Of a stretch of 64,000 nucleotides of DNA, positions 35,379 through 43,313 are shown piece by piece; position 1 is the stretch's first letter, and every line of letters begins with the position of its first letter. The stretch is from Opitutia bacterium (GTDB lineage: Bacteria > Verrucomicrobiota > Verrucomicrobiia > Opitutales > Opitutaceae). Below the pieces are notes generated by a model that was given only the letters and a program-made list of their open reading frames with translations, made no database searches and was not told the origin of the DNA. The stretch covers positions 1-64,000 of the forward strand of contig CANJIU010000042.1 in assembly GCA_947474365.1 (NCBI GenBank). The letters run 5' to 3'. Both the position numbers and the translations under genes were made by a program.

Positions 35379-35958
35379 CAGAGCATGCCGCCTGACGTTT
35401 GCCCAGCTTTGGCCGATGCGGGGCCCGGCGGGATTAGATCATGGGTCAGTGATTGAAACTTTCCTCCGAACAAACGGTCTACGGCTCGCAGGCCACAGAT
35501 GATTCGGCGGTCGCAAGTCGGGTGAATCCCCCATGATCCTTCTTTGGACCTATATTGATCCTTCCTGGGATCGATACTGATCCTTCTTTGATCCTTGTTT
35601 GTTCCTTGTTCGATCCTTCAAGCGGCGGCCTTCGACCGTGCCGTGATCGGCGCGAATGCCCTCGGGCACGGCCCCATCGGCGAGGCACTGCACCCCTCGG
35701 CCGTTTCTGGTGATCTCTGACGGGGTTTACCTCCCTCATCTGATCCAATCTCGGCTGAGGAATGGCCTCCTGCCTCACGACTTCCCGCCTTCCGAGATTA
35801 GCGTTCATTAGCGAAGATGAGCGTTCCCTTCCTCCCGTGAGTTCTCGGCTCTGATCGGAATCGTCAGTGCAGCCTTCGTTCCCGTGGATTCCCATTGCCC
35901 AGATCCCCGGTCCTCGCTTCCGTGACGCCCGCCATCCGTCTCTCGTTTACCCGCCACT
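35379..35958. other. 580-base intergenic region upstream of oppB
   Basis: No convincing gene. A 138-codon minus-strand frame (35479-35895) is composed of Arg/Gly/Asp-rich sequence without fold signals, and I reject it. The region contains the 11-bp repeat array at 35535-35622 and pyrimidine-rich sequence before the oppB start. It must carry the promoters of the zinc-ribbon gene (minus) and of oppBC (plus). Confidence 0.6.
35535..35622. repeat. 11-bp-period tandem repeat array, eight units
   Basis: Eight consecutive 11-base units start at 35535, 35546, 35557, 35568, 35579, 35590, 35601 and 35612. Units 1, 3, 5, 6 and 8 begin gatcctt and unit 7 begins gttcctt; units 2 and 4 are degenerate (ggacctatatt, ggatcgatact). 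The period is close to one helical turn, so the conserved bases face one side of the DNA, as expected of a phased protein-binding array. It lies 337 bases upstream of the oppB start. Confidence 0.75.
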
Positions 35959-36879
35959 ATGTTCCGTTTCATCTCGTCGCGCTTCCTCCAATCCCTGCTG
36001 GCGCTGTTTCTTGTCATCACCGCGACGTTTTTCATGATCCGCTTCGTCCCGGGCGGACCGTTTACGGCCGAGAAAGCCGTCACCCCGGAAATCCTGCGCA
36101 ACCTTGAGGCCCATTACGGTCTCGATAAACCGCTCTGGCGGCAATACCTCGACTACCTCGGCAGTCTCGCCCGCGGCGACCTTGGGCCGTCATTCAAGTA
36201 TCCGAACCGCACCGTCAACGAAATCATCGCCGACAAGCTGCCGGTTTCGGCGGAGCTCGGTCTGATTTCGCTCAGCGTGGCGCTCTTCATCGGAATCTCG
36301 CTGGGCACCTTTGCTGCGATCAAACGCAACACGTGGATCGACTACGTCGCCTCCACCGTCGGCATGACGGGCATCTCCATTCCCACCTTTGTTGTCGGCC
36401 CCTTGCTCGTGCTCGGTCTCGCCATCCACGCGGGCTGGTTCAATGCCTCCGGCTGGTACGGCCCCGCCGACCGCGTGCTGCCGTGCCTCGTGCTCGGGTT
36501 TGCCTATGCGGCGCCAATTTCGCGACTCACCCGCGGCGGCCTGCTTGAGGTGCTCAACCAGGACTTCATCCGCACGGCACGGGCCAAGGGCGCCTCGGAG
36601 TTCCGCGTCATCACGCGTCACGCGCTGCGCGGCGGGTTGCTCCCGGTCGTCTCGTTTCTCGGCCCGGCCGTGGCGGGCATCCTCACCGGCTCGTTTGTGA
36701 TCGAGACGATTTTCCAGATCCCCGGCATCGGCCGCGAATTCGTCAACTCCGCCACCAACCGCGACTACACGCTGGTGCTCGGCACTGTCATTCTCTACGC
36801 GGTGCTGATCATGGCGCTGAACCTCATCGTCGACATCGTCCAGGCGTGGATGAATCCGAAAGTGCGACTGGACGCCTGA
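35959..36879 (+). CDS. oppB: Oligopeptide ABC transporter permease (OppB/DppB-like)
   Basis: A 306-residue inner-membrane permease. It has the N-terminal helix and V-P-G-G-P-F segment of OppB, about six transmembrane helices, and the EAA loop that docks the ATPase (D-F-I-R-T-A-R-A-K-G-A-S with downstream H-A-L-R). The C-terminal Y-A-V-L-I-M-A-L-N-L-I-V-D helix is also typical. It pairs with the next gene 5 bases downstream. The binding proteins for this channel are presumably among the four lipoproteins 6-14 kb upstream. No OppD or OppF ATPase gene is adjacent. Confidence 0.95.
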   Translation: MFRFISSRFLQSLLALFLVITATFFMIRFVPGGPFTAEKAVTPEILRNLEAHYGLDKPLWRQYLDYLGSLARGDLGPSFKYPNRTVNEIIADKLPVSAELGLISLSVALFIGISLGTFAAIKRNTWIDYVASTVGMTGISIPTFVVGPLLVLGLAIHAGWFNASGWYGPADRVLPCLVLGFAYAAPISRLTRGGLLEVLNQDFIRTARAKGASEFRVITRHALRGGLLPVVSFLGPAVAGILTGSFVIETIFQIPGIGREFVNSATNRDYTLVLGTVILYAVLIMALNLIVDIVQAWMNPKVRLDA

Positions 36880-36884
36880 ACCGC

Positions 36885-37787
36885 ATGAGCACCTCATCGT
36901 CACCCACGATTGCCGCCCTCGTGTCCGAGCCCATCGAGAAGGGCAATTCACTCTGGCACGACGCCTGGCTCCGGTTGCGCAAGAACCGCCTCGCCGTCTT
37001 CGGCCTGGCGTCGCTGACCATCATCGCGGTGGCGTGCGTCGTGGGCCCGTGGGTTTCGCCTTACGGCTATGAGGAGCAAAGCCTCCAACTCGGCGCGTCG
37101 GGCCCCGGAATGTCGCATTGGCTCGGTACCGACACGCTCGGCCGCGACCTGCTGGTGCGCCTTCTGTCGGGCGGCCGCGTGTCGCTGGGCGTGGGCCTCG
37201 CGGCCACGTTTGTCGCCCTGACCATCGGCGTCGTGTTTGGCGCGGTGGCCGGTTTCTTCGGCGGCAAGCTCGACGCCGTGATGATGCGGACGGTCGACAT
37301 CATGTACTCCCTGCCGTTCATGGTGTTTGTCATTCTGCTGATGGTGTTTTTTGGGCGGAACATCGTGCTGCTCTTCGTCGCGATCGGCGCGGTGGAATGG
37401 CTCACGATGGCGCGCATCGTCCGCAGCCAGGTGATGGCCGTGAAGCGGATGGAGTTCATCGAGGCGGCGCGCTCGCTCGGGTTCGGTCGCCGGCGCATCA
37501 TCTTCCGCCATATTTTGCCCAACATCCTCGGACCGATCATCGTCTACACCACGCTGACGATTCCCGGCGTGATGCTGCTCGAGGCCTTCCTGAGCTTCCT
37601 CGGCCTTGGCGTGCAGCCGCCGATGAGTTCGTGGGGCGTGTTGATCAAGGACGGCGCGGAAAAGATGGAGGAGTACCCGTGGCTCCTCGTGTTCCCCGGT
37701 GCGATGTTCTCGCTCACGCTCTTCTCGCTCAACTTCCTCGGCGACGGCCTGCGCGACGCGCTGGATGTGCGGTCGTCGAAGGACTGA
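36885..37787 (+). CDS. oppC: Oligopeptide ABC transporter permease (OppC/DppC-like)
   Basis: A 300-residue permease from the ATG at 36885. A cytosolic N-terminus (W-H-D-A-W-L-R-L-R-K-N-R-L-A) precedes the first helix. The periplasmic loop has H-W-L-G-T-D-T-L-G-R-D, a signature of OppC. The EAA loop reads F-I-E-A-A-R-S-L-G-F-G with H-I-L-P-N. It forms a heterodimer with OppB. The extended frame from 36846 overlaps oppB and is not needed. Confidence 0.95.
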   Translation: MSTSSSPTIAALVSEPIEKGNSLWHDAWLRLRKNRLAVFGLASLTIIAVACVVGPWVSPYGYEEQSLQLGASGPGMSHWLGTDTLGRDLLVRLLSGGRVSLGVGLAATFVALTIGVVFGAVAGFFGGKLDAVMMRTVDIMYSLPFMVFVILLMVFFGRNIVLLFVAIGAVEWLTMARIVRSQVMAVKRMEFIEAARSLGFGRRRIIFRHILPNILGPIIVYTTLTIPGVMLLEAFLSFLGLGVQPPMSSWGVLIKDGAEKMEEYPWLLVFPGAMFSLTLFSLNFLGDGLRDALDVRSSKD

Positions 37788-37917
37788 CTCGGTCGACGCC
37801 GCCGGTTCGCCGCGCCGCAGGCCGGAGGGCGAAGTCGAGTAGAAGGACTGATGCCTCAGCAGCCGGGATTCCGGCCCGTGCATTGACACTCGTCCCTTGC
37901 CGCCGTTCAATTTCGAC

Positions 37918-38157
37918 ATGCCAGCCGTCACCGTCAAACTACCCAAATCCGTGCACCACCGCCTCACAATGGAGGCGGCCCGCCGTGGCACCTCCGAGGC
38001 CACGGTCCTGCGTGAGTCCTTTGAAAAGCTGACTGGCTTGAAGAAAATCACACTCTGGGATCGAATCGGGCATCTTGCTGGCTCCATCGACGGTCCGGGC
38101 AATCTGTCAGCCCTGAGTAAGACCTTACCAGGTTATGGCCGATCCCGTTCTCGCTGA
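37918..38157 (+). CDS. Antitoxin-like protein (ribbon-helix-helix)
   Basis: A 79-residue protein opening with V-T-V-K-L-P-K-S-V-H-H-R-L and continuing through a helix-turn-helix-like pair (A-A-R-R-G-T-S-E-A-T-V-L-R-E-S). This is the usual arrangement of CopG/RHH antitoxins that repress their own promoter. The remainder would wrap the toxin. It overlaps the PIN-domain gene by 23 bases. The ATG at 37918 is used; a possible promoter box ttgaca lies at 37883-37888 with no strong -10. Pairing with the PIN gene is the main support. Confidence 0.78.
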   Translation: MPAVTVKLPKSVHHRLTMEAARRGTSEATVLRESFEKLTGLKKITLWDRIGHLAGSIDGPGNLSALSKTLPGYGRSRSR

Positions 38158-38554
38158 CAGCGGGCCGCTGGTTGCATTCCTGGATCGCAACGATCCATTT
38201 CACGCGTGGGCCTGCGTGACCATGCGCAAGCTTGAGGGTCCTTTGCTCACTTGCGAAGCTGTGCTCTCCGAATGCGCCCATCTAACCGAGCGCGTCGACG
38301 TCGGAAACCAACAGTTGATGACGTTGCTGCGGTTGGGTGGTCTCCGCATCGCCTATTCGATGAGGCCGGACCTTGAGGCCGTAGCGACCCTAATGGCCAA
38401 ATACCACGACGTCCCAATGTCTCTCGCGGACGCGTGCCTCGTGCGCATGAGCGAACTCCACGACCGCGCGCGGATCATCACGCTCGATTCCGACTTCAGA
38501 CTCTATCGCCGCCACAGCCGCCACTCCATCCCGCTCATCATCCCGGCGTCGTGA
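38135..38554 (+). CDS. PIN-domain toxin (VapC-like)
   Basis: A 139-residue PIN-domain ribonuclease-like protein. The acidic residues expected to bind metal are visible: Asp in V-L-A-D-S-G-P-L, Glu in L-S-E-C-A-H-L, Asp in S-L-A-D-A-C-L-V and Asp in T-L-D-S-D-F. Such toxins cleave tRNA or rRNA unless bound by the antitoxin encoded just upstream. Its stop overlaps the GTG start of the exporter ATPase gene as GTGA (38551-38554), an unusual linkage for a toxin-antitoxin pair. Confidence 0.88.
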   Translation: MADPVLADSGPLVAFLDRNDPFHAWACVTMRKLEGPLLTCEAVLSECAHLTERVDVGNQQLMTLLRLGGLRIAYSMRPDLEAVATLMAKYHDVPMSLADACLVRMSELHDRARIITLDSDFRLYRRHSRHSIPLIIPAS

Positions 38555-40317
38555 CACGTTTCCGTCCCTATTTCCGTTACCTCCGCGCCGTCCGCGGGCC
38601 CATCATCCTGGCGATCGCCTGCGGCCTCCTCTACGGCGCGGCCACCGGCGCGGGGCTACCCCTCCTCGTCAAATACGTCTTCCCGCGAATCTTCGCACCC
38701 GGTGACGCGCCCGTCCCGTTTCTGCAGGTCGCCCTCGTCGCCGCCTACATCCCGCTCATCTTCGCGTTGCGAGCCCTGAGCGGCTACCTCAACGGCTACT
38801 TCACGCAATTCGCCGGCGTCCGCGTGCTCGAAGCCATCCGTCTCGACTATTTCAAAAAGCTCCAAGTGCTGCCGCTGTCGTTCGTCCAGGGCAAGCAGAC
38901 GGGCGACCTGATGTCGCGCGGCCTGTCCGACACGCAACAACTTCAGTTCACCCTCACGCTGCTGGCGAATGACGGCATCAAGCAGCCCGCCACGCTGATC
39001 AGCGCCCTCGCCGCCGTCGGCTACCTCGCGTTCACCACGCAGGGTGTGTGGCTGGCACTCGTCTGTCTTGCCGCGGTGCCGCTCACGGTGTTTCCGGTGC
39101 GTTTCGTCGGCCGCAAGGTGATCAAGCGGGCGGCGCAAGTGCAGAGCCAGCTCGGCGGGGTCAGCAGCCATTTTTCCGAAAACCTGGCCGCCGCCCGGGA
39201 AGTGCGTGCCTTCGGTCTGGAGGAACGCGAGACGTCGCGCTTCGCCGCCGCCTGCCGCGCGCTCATCACGTCCCAGATGAAGATCGTGAAATATTCGCAG
39301 GCGCTCACGCCCGCGATCGAGGTGATCTCCGCTGCCGGCATCGCGGTGACGCTCGTGTACGCCTATCGCAGCGGCCTCAAGCTTGAGACCTTTATCGCGC
39401 TGATCACTGCGCTCTACAGCAGCTACGAGCCGGTGAAGAAACTCGGCGCGCTCAACAACGAGCTCAAACGCGGCACCGCCGCCCTCGACCGGCTGGAGTT
39501 CGTGCTCAATGAACCGGTGCTGATCTCGGATCCGGCACAAGCCGCCGTCGTCGCCCGGTTGCGCGGCGAGATCACGTTTTCCGCCGTCTCGTTCGCGTAC
39601 CAGGCGGACGCCCCGGTGCTGCAGGACGTCTCGGTAAAAATTCCCGCCGGCACTGTGTGCGCGCTCGTCGGTCCCAGCGGAGCCGGCAAGAGCACGTTTG
39701 CGAATCTCGTTCCCCGGTTCTACGAGACTGCGTCGGGGACGGTCGCGATCGACGGCATCGATGTGCGCGCGATGCGACTCGGCGACCTGCGCCGCAACAT
39801 CGCCCTCGTCTCGCAGGATCCCGTGCTCTTCAACGACACGATTCTGGAGAATCTCCGCCTGGGCCGCGCCGACGCGACACGCGCCGAGGTCGAGCAGGCC
39901 GCGCGCGACGCGTTTGCCCACGATTTCATCGTCAACCTCGAGGGCGGAATGGGCTACGATACGATCGTCGGCGAGCGCGGCGGACGGCTTTCCGGCGGAC
40001 AAAAGCAACGCGTCGCGCTCGCCCGCGCGTTTCTCCGCAACGCGCCGGTACTCATCCTCGACGAGGCCACGAGCGCGCTCGACAGCGACAGTGAGGCCTC
40101 GATCCAACGCGCGCTCAAGCAACTCGTCGTGGGCAAGACTGTCCTGATCATCGCGCATCGCTTCTCAACCATCCGCGACGCCTCGAAAATCATCGTGTTC
40201 GATCATGGCCGGATCGCGGGCGTGGGCAGCCACGCCGAGCTCTACGCCGGCAACGCACTCTACCGATCGCTCTACGATCGCCAGAGCAACGGCGGCGGGC
40301 TGGATCGGTCGACGTGA
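38551..40317 (+). CDS. ABC exporter, MsbA/lipid-flippase-like (fused membrane and ATPase)
   Basis: A 588-residue half-transporter. Residues about 10-320 hold six transmembrane helices of the ABC-exporter type. The ATPase has Walker A (G-P-S-G-A-G-K-S-T), a Q-loop (S-Q-D-P-V-L-F), signature L-S-G-G-Q-K-Q-R, Walker B with V-L-I-L-D-E-A-T-S-A-L-D and an H-loop (I-I-A-H-R-F-S-T). MsbA-type proteins flip lipid A-core or other lipids across the inner membrane. The start is a GTG overlapping the PIN toxin stop. A heptosyltransferase-like gene follows with a 4-base overlap, which supports an LPS role. Confidence 0.93.
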   Translation: MTRFRPYFRYLRAVRGPIILAIACGLLYGAATGAGLPLLVKYVFPRIFAPGDAPVPFLQVALVAAYIPLIFALRALSGYLNGYFTQFAGVRVLEAIRLDYFKKLQVLPLSFVQGKQTGDLMSRGLSDTQQLQFTLTLLANDGIKQPATLISALAAVGYLAFTTQGVWLALVCLAAVPLTVFPVRFVGRKVIKRAAQVQSQLGGVSSHFSENLAAAREVRAFGLEERETSRFAAACRALITSQMKIVKYSQALTPAIEVISAAGIAVTLVYAYRSGLKLETFIALITALYSSYEPVKKLGALNNELKRGTAALDRLEFVLNEPVLISDPAQAAVVARLRGEITFSAVSFAYQADAPVLQDVSVKIPAGTVCALVGPSGAGKSTFANLVPRFYETASGTVAIDGIDVRAMRLGDLRRNIALVSQDPVLFNDTILENLRLGRADATRAEVEQAARDAFAHDFIVNLEGGMGYDTIVGERGGRLSGGQKQRVALARAFLRNAPVLILDEATSALDSDSEASIQRALKQLVVGKTVLIIAHRFSTIRDASKIIVFDHGRIAGVGSHAELYAGNALYRSLYDRQSNGGGLDRST

Positions 40318-41432
40318 TGCCGACCGCCCCTTCGTTTCAAACCGGGGAGCGCACGGCGACGGAGCCCGCCGCGGCCGCGCTCAACGCGACGCGCACTCCG
40401 CGCGTGCTGCTCATCCGCCGCCGCTACCTCGGCGACATCGTTCTCCTCGGCAGCGTGCTGCGCAACCTCCGCCTCCATTGGCCCCGGGCGTGGATCTGTG
40501 TGCTGACGGAACCCGCCTACGCGAGCGTCCTGCCGCTCAATCCCGACGTTGACTCCGCCCTCACGTTTCCCCGGCGCGCCGGCGAATGGTTCGGCTTCGT
40601 GCGGGCGCTGCGGCGGCTGGGATTCACGCATGTCCTCGATTTCGACAACACGGATCGGACCGCGCTCGTGACACGGCTCTCGGGTGCCGCCGTGCGCGCG
40701 ACTTTCGACCGCGAGTTGATTCCGTTTCGCTATCAGTGGATCTACACCCATCGCGCGGCCGTGGCGAACGCGGCGTACGATTCCCAGCACGTCACAGAGA
40801 CCTATCTCGCCCTGCCCAAGGCAGTCGGCGTGCCAATCGTTTCCCGCGAAGTACGGTTGGTGCCGCGGCCCGAGGCGCTGGCCGCGGCCGGCAAACTCGT
40901 CGCGCAGGGCGGCAACAAGGTGCTCGTGCACCCCGGCACGCGCAGCCCGTATCGCGTCTGGCCGGTGGAACGCTTCGCGGAGGTCTGCGACCGCCTGCAG
41001 GATCGGCTGAACGCGCAGGTCTTTCTCACCGCCGGACCGGCGGAGAAGGAATGGGTCGACCAAATTCGCGCCAAGGCCCAGACGCACCTCGTGACGCTCA
41101 ACGCCCCGGCAAACGTCGGTGGCCTGGCCGCGTTGCAGGCGCAATTCGACGCGTTCCTCTGCCACGACAGCGGGCCGATGCACGTTGCCGCCGCCGTCGG
41201 GACGCCCGTGGTCGCGCTGTTCGGATCGCAGAACGCGACGATCTGGCGACCGCTCGGCGAGCGTCATACCGTGCTCCAGACGGCGTTGCCATGCACGTGC
41301 CTCGGCGCCGCCGCTCCATCGCCGTGCACTCCGACCGACTCTTATCGCAGCTACTGCGTGCGCAAATTGACGGTTGACGAGGTCTTCGCCGCCCTGACAC
41401 GGACGCTGGCGATCGGGCGCGCAACTCGCTGA
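40314..41432 (+). CDS. Glycosyltransferase family 9 (LPS heptosyltransferase-like)
   Basis: A 372-residue GT9 enzyme, likely adding ADP-heptose or a related sugar to lipid A-core in the cytoplasm. Motifs are V-L-L-I-R-R-R-Y-L-G-D-I-V-L at the start, V-L-V-H-P-G-T-R-S-P-Y-R-V-W-P in the middle, and C-H-D-S-G-P-M-H-V-A-A-A-V-G-T-P-V-V-A-L. A GTG at 40314 and an ATG at 40317 are both possible starts; the first overlaps the exporter stop. A near-perfect palindrome follows and may terminate transcription. Confidence 0.92.
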   Translation: MMPTAPSFQTGERTATEPAAAALNATRTPRVLLIRRRYLGDIVLLGSVLRNLRLHWPRAWICVLTEPAYASVLPLNPDVDSALTFPRRAGEWFGFVRALRRLGFTHVLDFDNTDRTALVTRLSGAAVRATFDRELIPFRYQWIYTHRAAVANAAYDSQHVTETYLALPKAVGVPIVSREVRLVPRPEALAAAGKLVAQGGNKVLVHPGTRSPYRVWPVERFAEVCDRLQDRLNAQVFLTAGPAEKEWVDQIRAKAQTHLVTLNAPANVGGLAALQAQFDAFLCHDSGPMHVAAAVGTPVVALFGSQNATIWRPLGERHTVLQTALPCTCLGAAAPSPCTPTDSYRSYCVRKLTVDEVFAALTRTLAIGRATR

Positions 41433-41442
41433 GCAGTCCAAG

Positions 41443-41471
41443 GAAAGTGTCACGTATTACGTGACACTTTC
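41443..41471. terminator. Palindrome between convergent genes, possible bidirectional terminator
   Basis: gaaagtgtcacgta / tacgtgacactttc: 14 complementary bases either side of a single central t. It starts 10 bases after the GT9 stop and ends 37 bases before the convergent methyltransferase stop. A hairpin would open the centre, leaving an 11-12 bp stem. No long T-run is present, so a protein-binding palindrome is also possible. Confidence 0.55.
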
Positions 41472-41507
41472 TGTTTGAACAGGCCGGGCGAACCGGACCG
41501 CGCGAAG

Positions 41508-42218
41508 CTACATCCGAAACGCGATGATGGTTCCGGCGACGCCAACGATCTCGGCGAAGTTGCCGGCCTTGATTTCCTCGAAGATCGCCCGCGTCACTCC
41601 GTCCGCACGGCTGCCGAAGTCGTGAAAGGCCATCACCCCACCCGGCTTAACGAAGGGCAACCACGCCCGGATGTCCGCCTGGCAGGCCTCGTAGGAATGG
41701 TCGCCGTCGATGAAGATGAAGTCGATCGTACCGCGTTTGGCCGCGAGCTGTTTCGCCGCCGCGAGTGAATCGTTCACAACCGGCTCGCTGCGCGGCGTGA
41801 AGCCCAACGCCGCGAAATTGGCCTGAAAGATTTCCAGCGTGCTGTTCGATCCCAGCCGGCGGAAGTGCCGGTTGTACCAGGCCGCATCCTCCCCGCAGGT
41901 CGAAAGCCCCTGAAAATTGTCGACCGCGAAAATCTTCGCCCGCGCACCTTTCAAGCCGCCCGCAATGAAACAAGTCGACGCTCCCATCCACGATCCGACC
42001 TCGATAACCTGCGCGTTCTCCGGCAGGTCGCTCGCGAGTTGAAACAGATAGCCCCGCTCAGGATAACTGCCCATGTCGTCCTGCTTGAAATGACGCGCGA
42101 TCCGACGGAACTCGTCCCAGTTGAGATCGGGCCGACGCTTACGCGCGCCGCGCAGGTAGCGCCCGCACTTCTGGGCGAAACGAGCGTCGCGGACGATGGG
42201 CCAGTGCTTGAACGCCAT
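41508..42218 (-). CDS. Class I SAM-dependent methyltransferase (Methyltransf_24 type)
   Basis: A 236-residue Rossmann methyltransferase. The SAM-binding motif is V-I-E-V-G-S-W-M-G-A-S-T, followed by I-F-A-V-D-N-F and the I-D-F-I-F-I-D-G-D-H-S-Y-E segment with F-H-D-F, typical of the family that includes sugar and LPS O-methyltransferases. It sits on the opposite strand between glycosyltransferases, so a sugar acceptor is reasonable but not shown. Start is the ATG at 42218, next to a palindromic extragenic element. Confidence 0.87.
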   Translation of the reverse strand: MAFKHWPIVRDARFAQKCGRYLRGARKRRPDLNWDEFRRIARHFKQDDMGSYPERGYLFQLASDLPENAQVIEVGSWMGASTCFIAGGLKGARAKIFAVDNFQGLSTCGEDAAWYNRHFRRLGSNSTLEIFQANFAALGFTPRSEPVVNDSLAAAKQLAAKRGTIDFIFIDGDHSYEACQADIRAWLPFVKPGGVMAFHDFGSRADGVTRAIFEEIKAGNFAEIVGVAGTIIAFRM

Positions 42219-42220
42219 AA

Positions 42221-42295
42221 AGTAGTTCAGGTCTCTGGCCCGACCCTTCCGACGGTCGTCGGTGATTTCAGGTCAGGTCAGAGACCTGTCCTACT
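42221..42295. repeat. REP-like palindromic extragenic element
   Basis: AGTAGTTCAGGTCTCTG (42221-42237) and CAGAGACCTGTCCTACT (42279-42295) are inverted copies with two mismatches in 17. The right copy overlaps a second palindrome, caggtc-aga-gacctg (42274-42288). The element fills the gap between the divergent methyltransferase and a glycosyltransferase. I found no second copy in the window. Confidence 0.65.
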
Positions 42296-42371
42296 TGAGA
42301 TGCGCCACCGCCAGGCGGGAAGCTTTTTCTTTGCGCGACCGCCTGACCCCGCGCTCACTCGACGACGCTCC

Positions 42372-43313
42372 ATGCCGCCGCCCGCCGCCACGCTCAAAGT
42401 CACGGTCGCGATTCCCACGTACAATCGCGCGGATTTTCTGCGCCAGACTCTCGCCGGGATCGCCGCCCAGCACTTTCCCCGCGACCATTTTGAGGTGATC
42501 GTCATCGACAACAACTCGACCGACCACACGCGCGCGGTCGTCGCGGAATTTGCCGACCGCAACCCCGCGCCGCGATACCTCCGCGAGACCAAGCAGGGGC
42601 TCGATTACGCGCGCAACCGGGCCATCGCGGAAGCGCGCGGCGAAATTATCGTCTTCGGCGACGACGATATCCTCGTGCAGCCCGACTGGCTCGCGCAGAT
42701 GGCGGTTCCGCTCATCGCCGATCCCGGTCGGCGGATTGGCGCGGTCGGTGGCGAAGTCATTCCGGTTTTCCCCGACGGGTTGCCCGACTGGGTGCGCGAA
42801 TGGCACGCGCCCCTCGCCTTTCGACCCGACGCAGGTCCCCTCGAGGCCCGGCATTCGCCGATGGGCGCGAATCTCGCGTTTCCCTCCTGGGTGTTTGAAC
42901 AGCTCGGGCCCTTTCACACCGCGCTTGATCGGGCGGCGGGAAATTATTTTTCCGGCGGCGACAGCGAGATGATTCGCCGCGTGCGCCAAGCCGGACTTGA
43001 GGTATGGTTCGCCCCGGGTGCGGCGGTGAAACACCAGATGCCGGCCAGCCGAACGACCTTCCGCTACGCGGCCAGGCACGCGTTCGACTCGGCTCGCTCC
43101 CGCGTCATCGACCGGGCAGGCCAACCAGGTGCCCCTGGCTATTTTCTCGGCCGCCTCTTCGCCAATCTCGCGAAGGTCGCTGGATTTTCGCTGCTCGCAT
43201 TGCTCAACGCCATTGTGCTCCGCACCGGCGCAGCGAAAAAAGCCCTCGTCCGCGCCTGGCGATCCTGCGGCTATCTCTACCAAATCCCGCGCTCGCTCGC
43301 CGGGAAGATTTAG
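42372..43313 (+). CDS. Glycosyltransferase family 2
   Basis: A 313-residue GT-A enzyme: V-A-I-P-T-Y-N-R-A at the start, I-V-I-D-N-N-S-T-D, the metal-binding F-G-D-D-D motif, and a G-G-D-S-E-M segment in the acceptor half. The C-terminus has one or two hydrophobic helices (near 265-295) that could anchor it to the membrane. The ATG at 42372 directly precedes the first motif. Its TAG stop shares one base with the GTG of the next glycosyltransferase. Confidence 0.9.
   Translation: MPPPAATLKVTVAIPTYNRADFLRQTLAGIAAQHFPRDHFEVIVIDNNSTDHTRAVVAEFADRNPAPRYLRETKQGLDYARNRAIAEARGEIIVFGDDDILVQPDWLAQMAVPLIADPGRRIGAVGGEVIPVFPDGLPDWVREWHAPLAFRPDAGPLEARHSPMGANLAFPSWVFEQLGPFHTALDRAAGNYFSGGDSEMIRRVRQAGLEVWFAPGAAVKHQMPASRTTFRYAARHAFDSARSRVIDRAGQPGAPGYFLGRLFANLAKVAGFSLLALLNAIVLRTGAAKKALVRAWRSCGYLYQIPRSLAGKI

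Noticed and set aside
35479..35895. 138-codon minus-strand frame in the oppB upstream region
   Set aside because: Low-complexity charged sequence with no start context; the 11-bp repeat array lies inside it and is out of step with codon phase.
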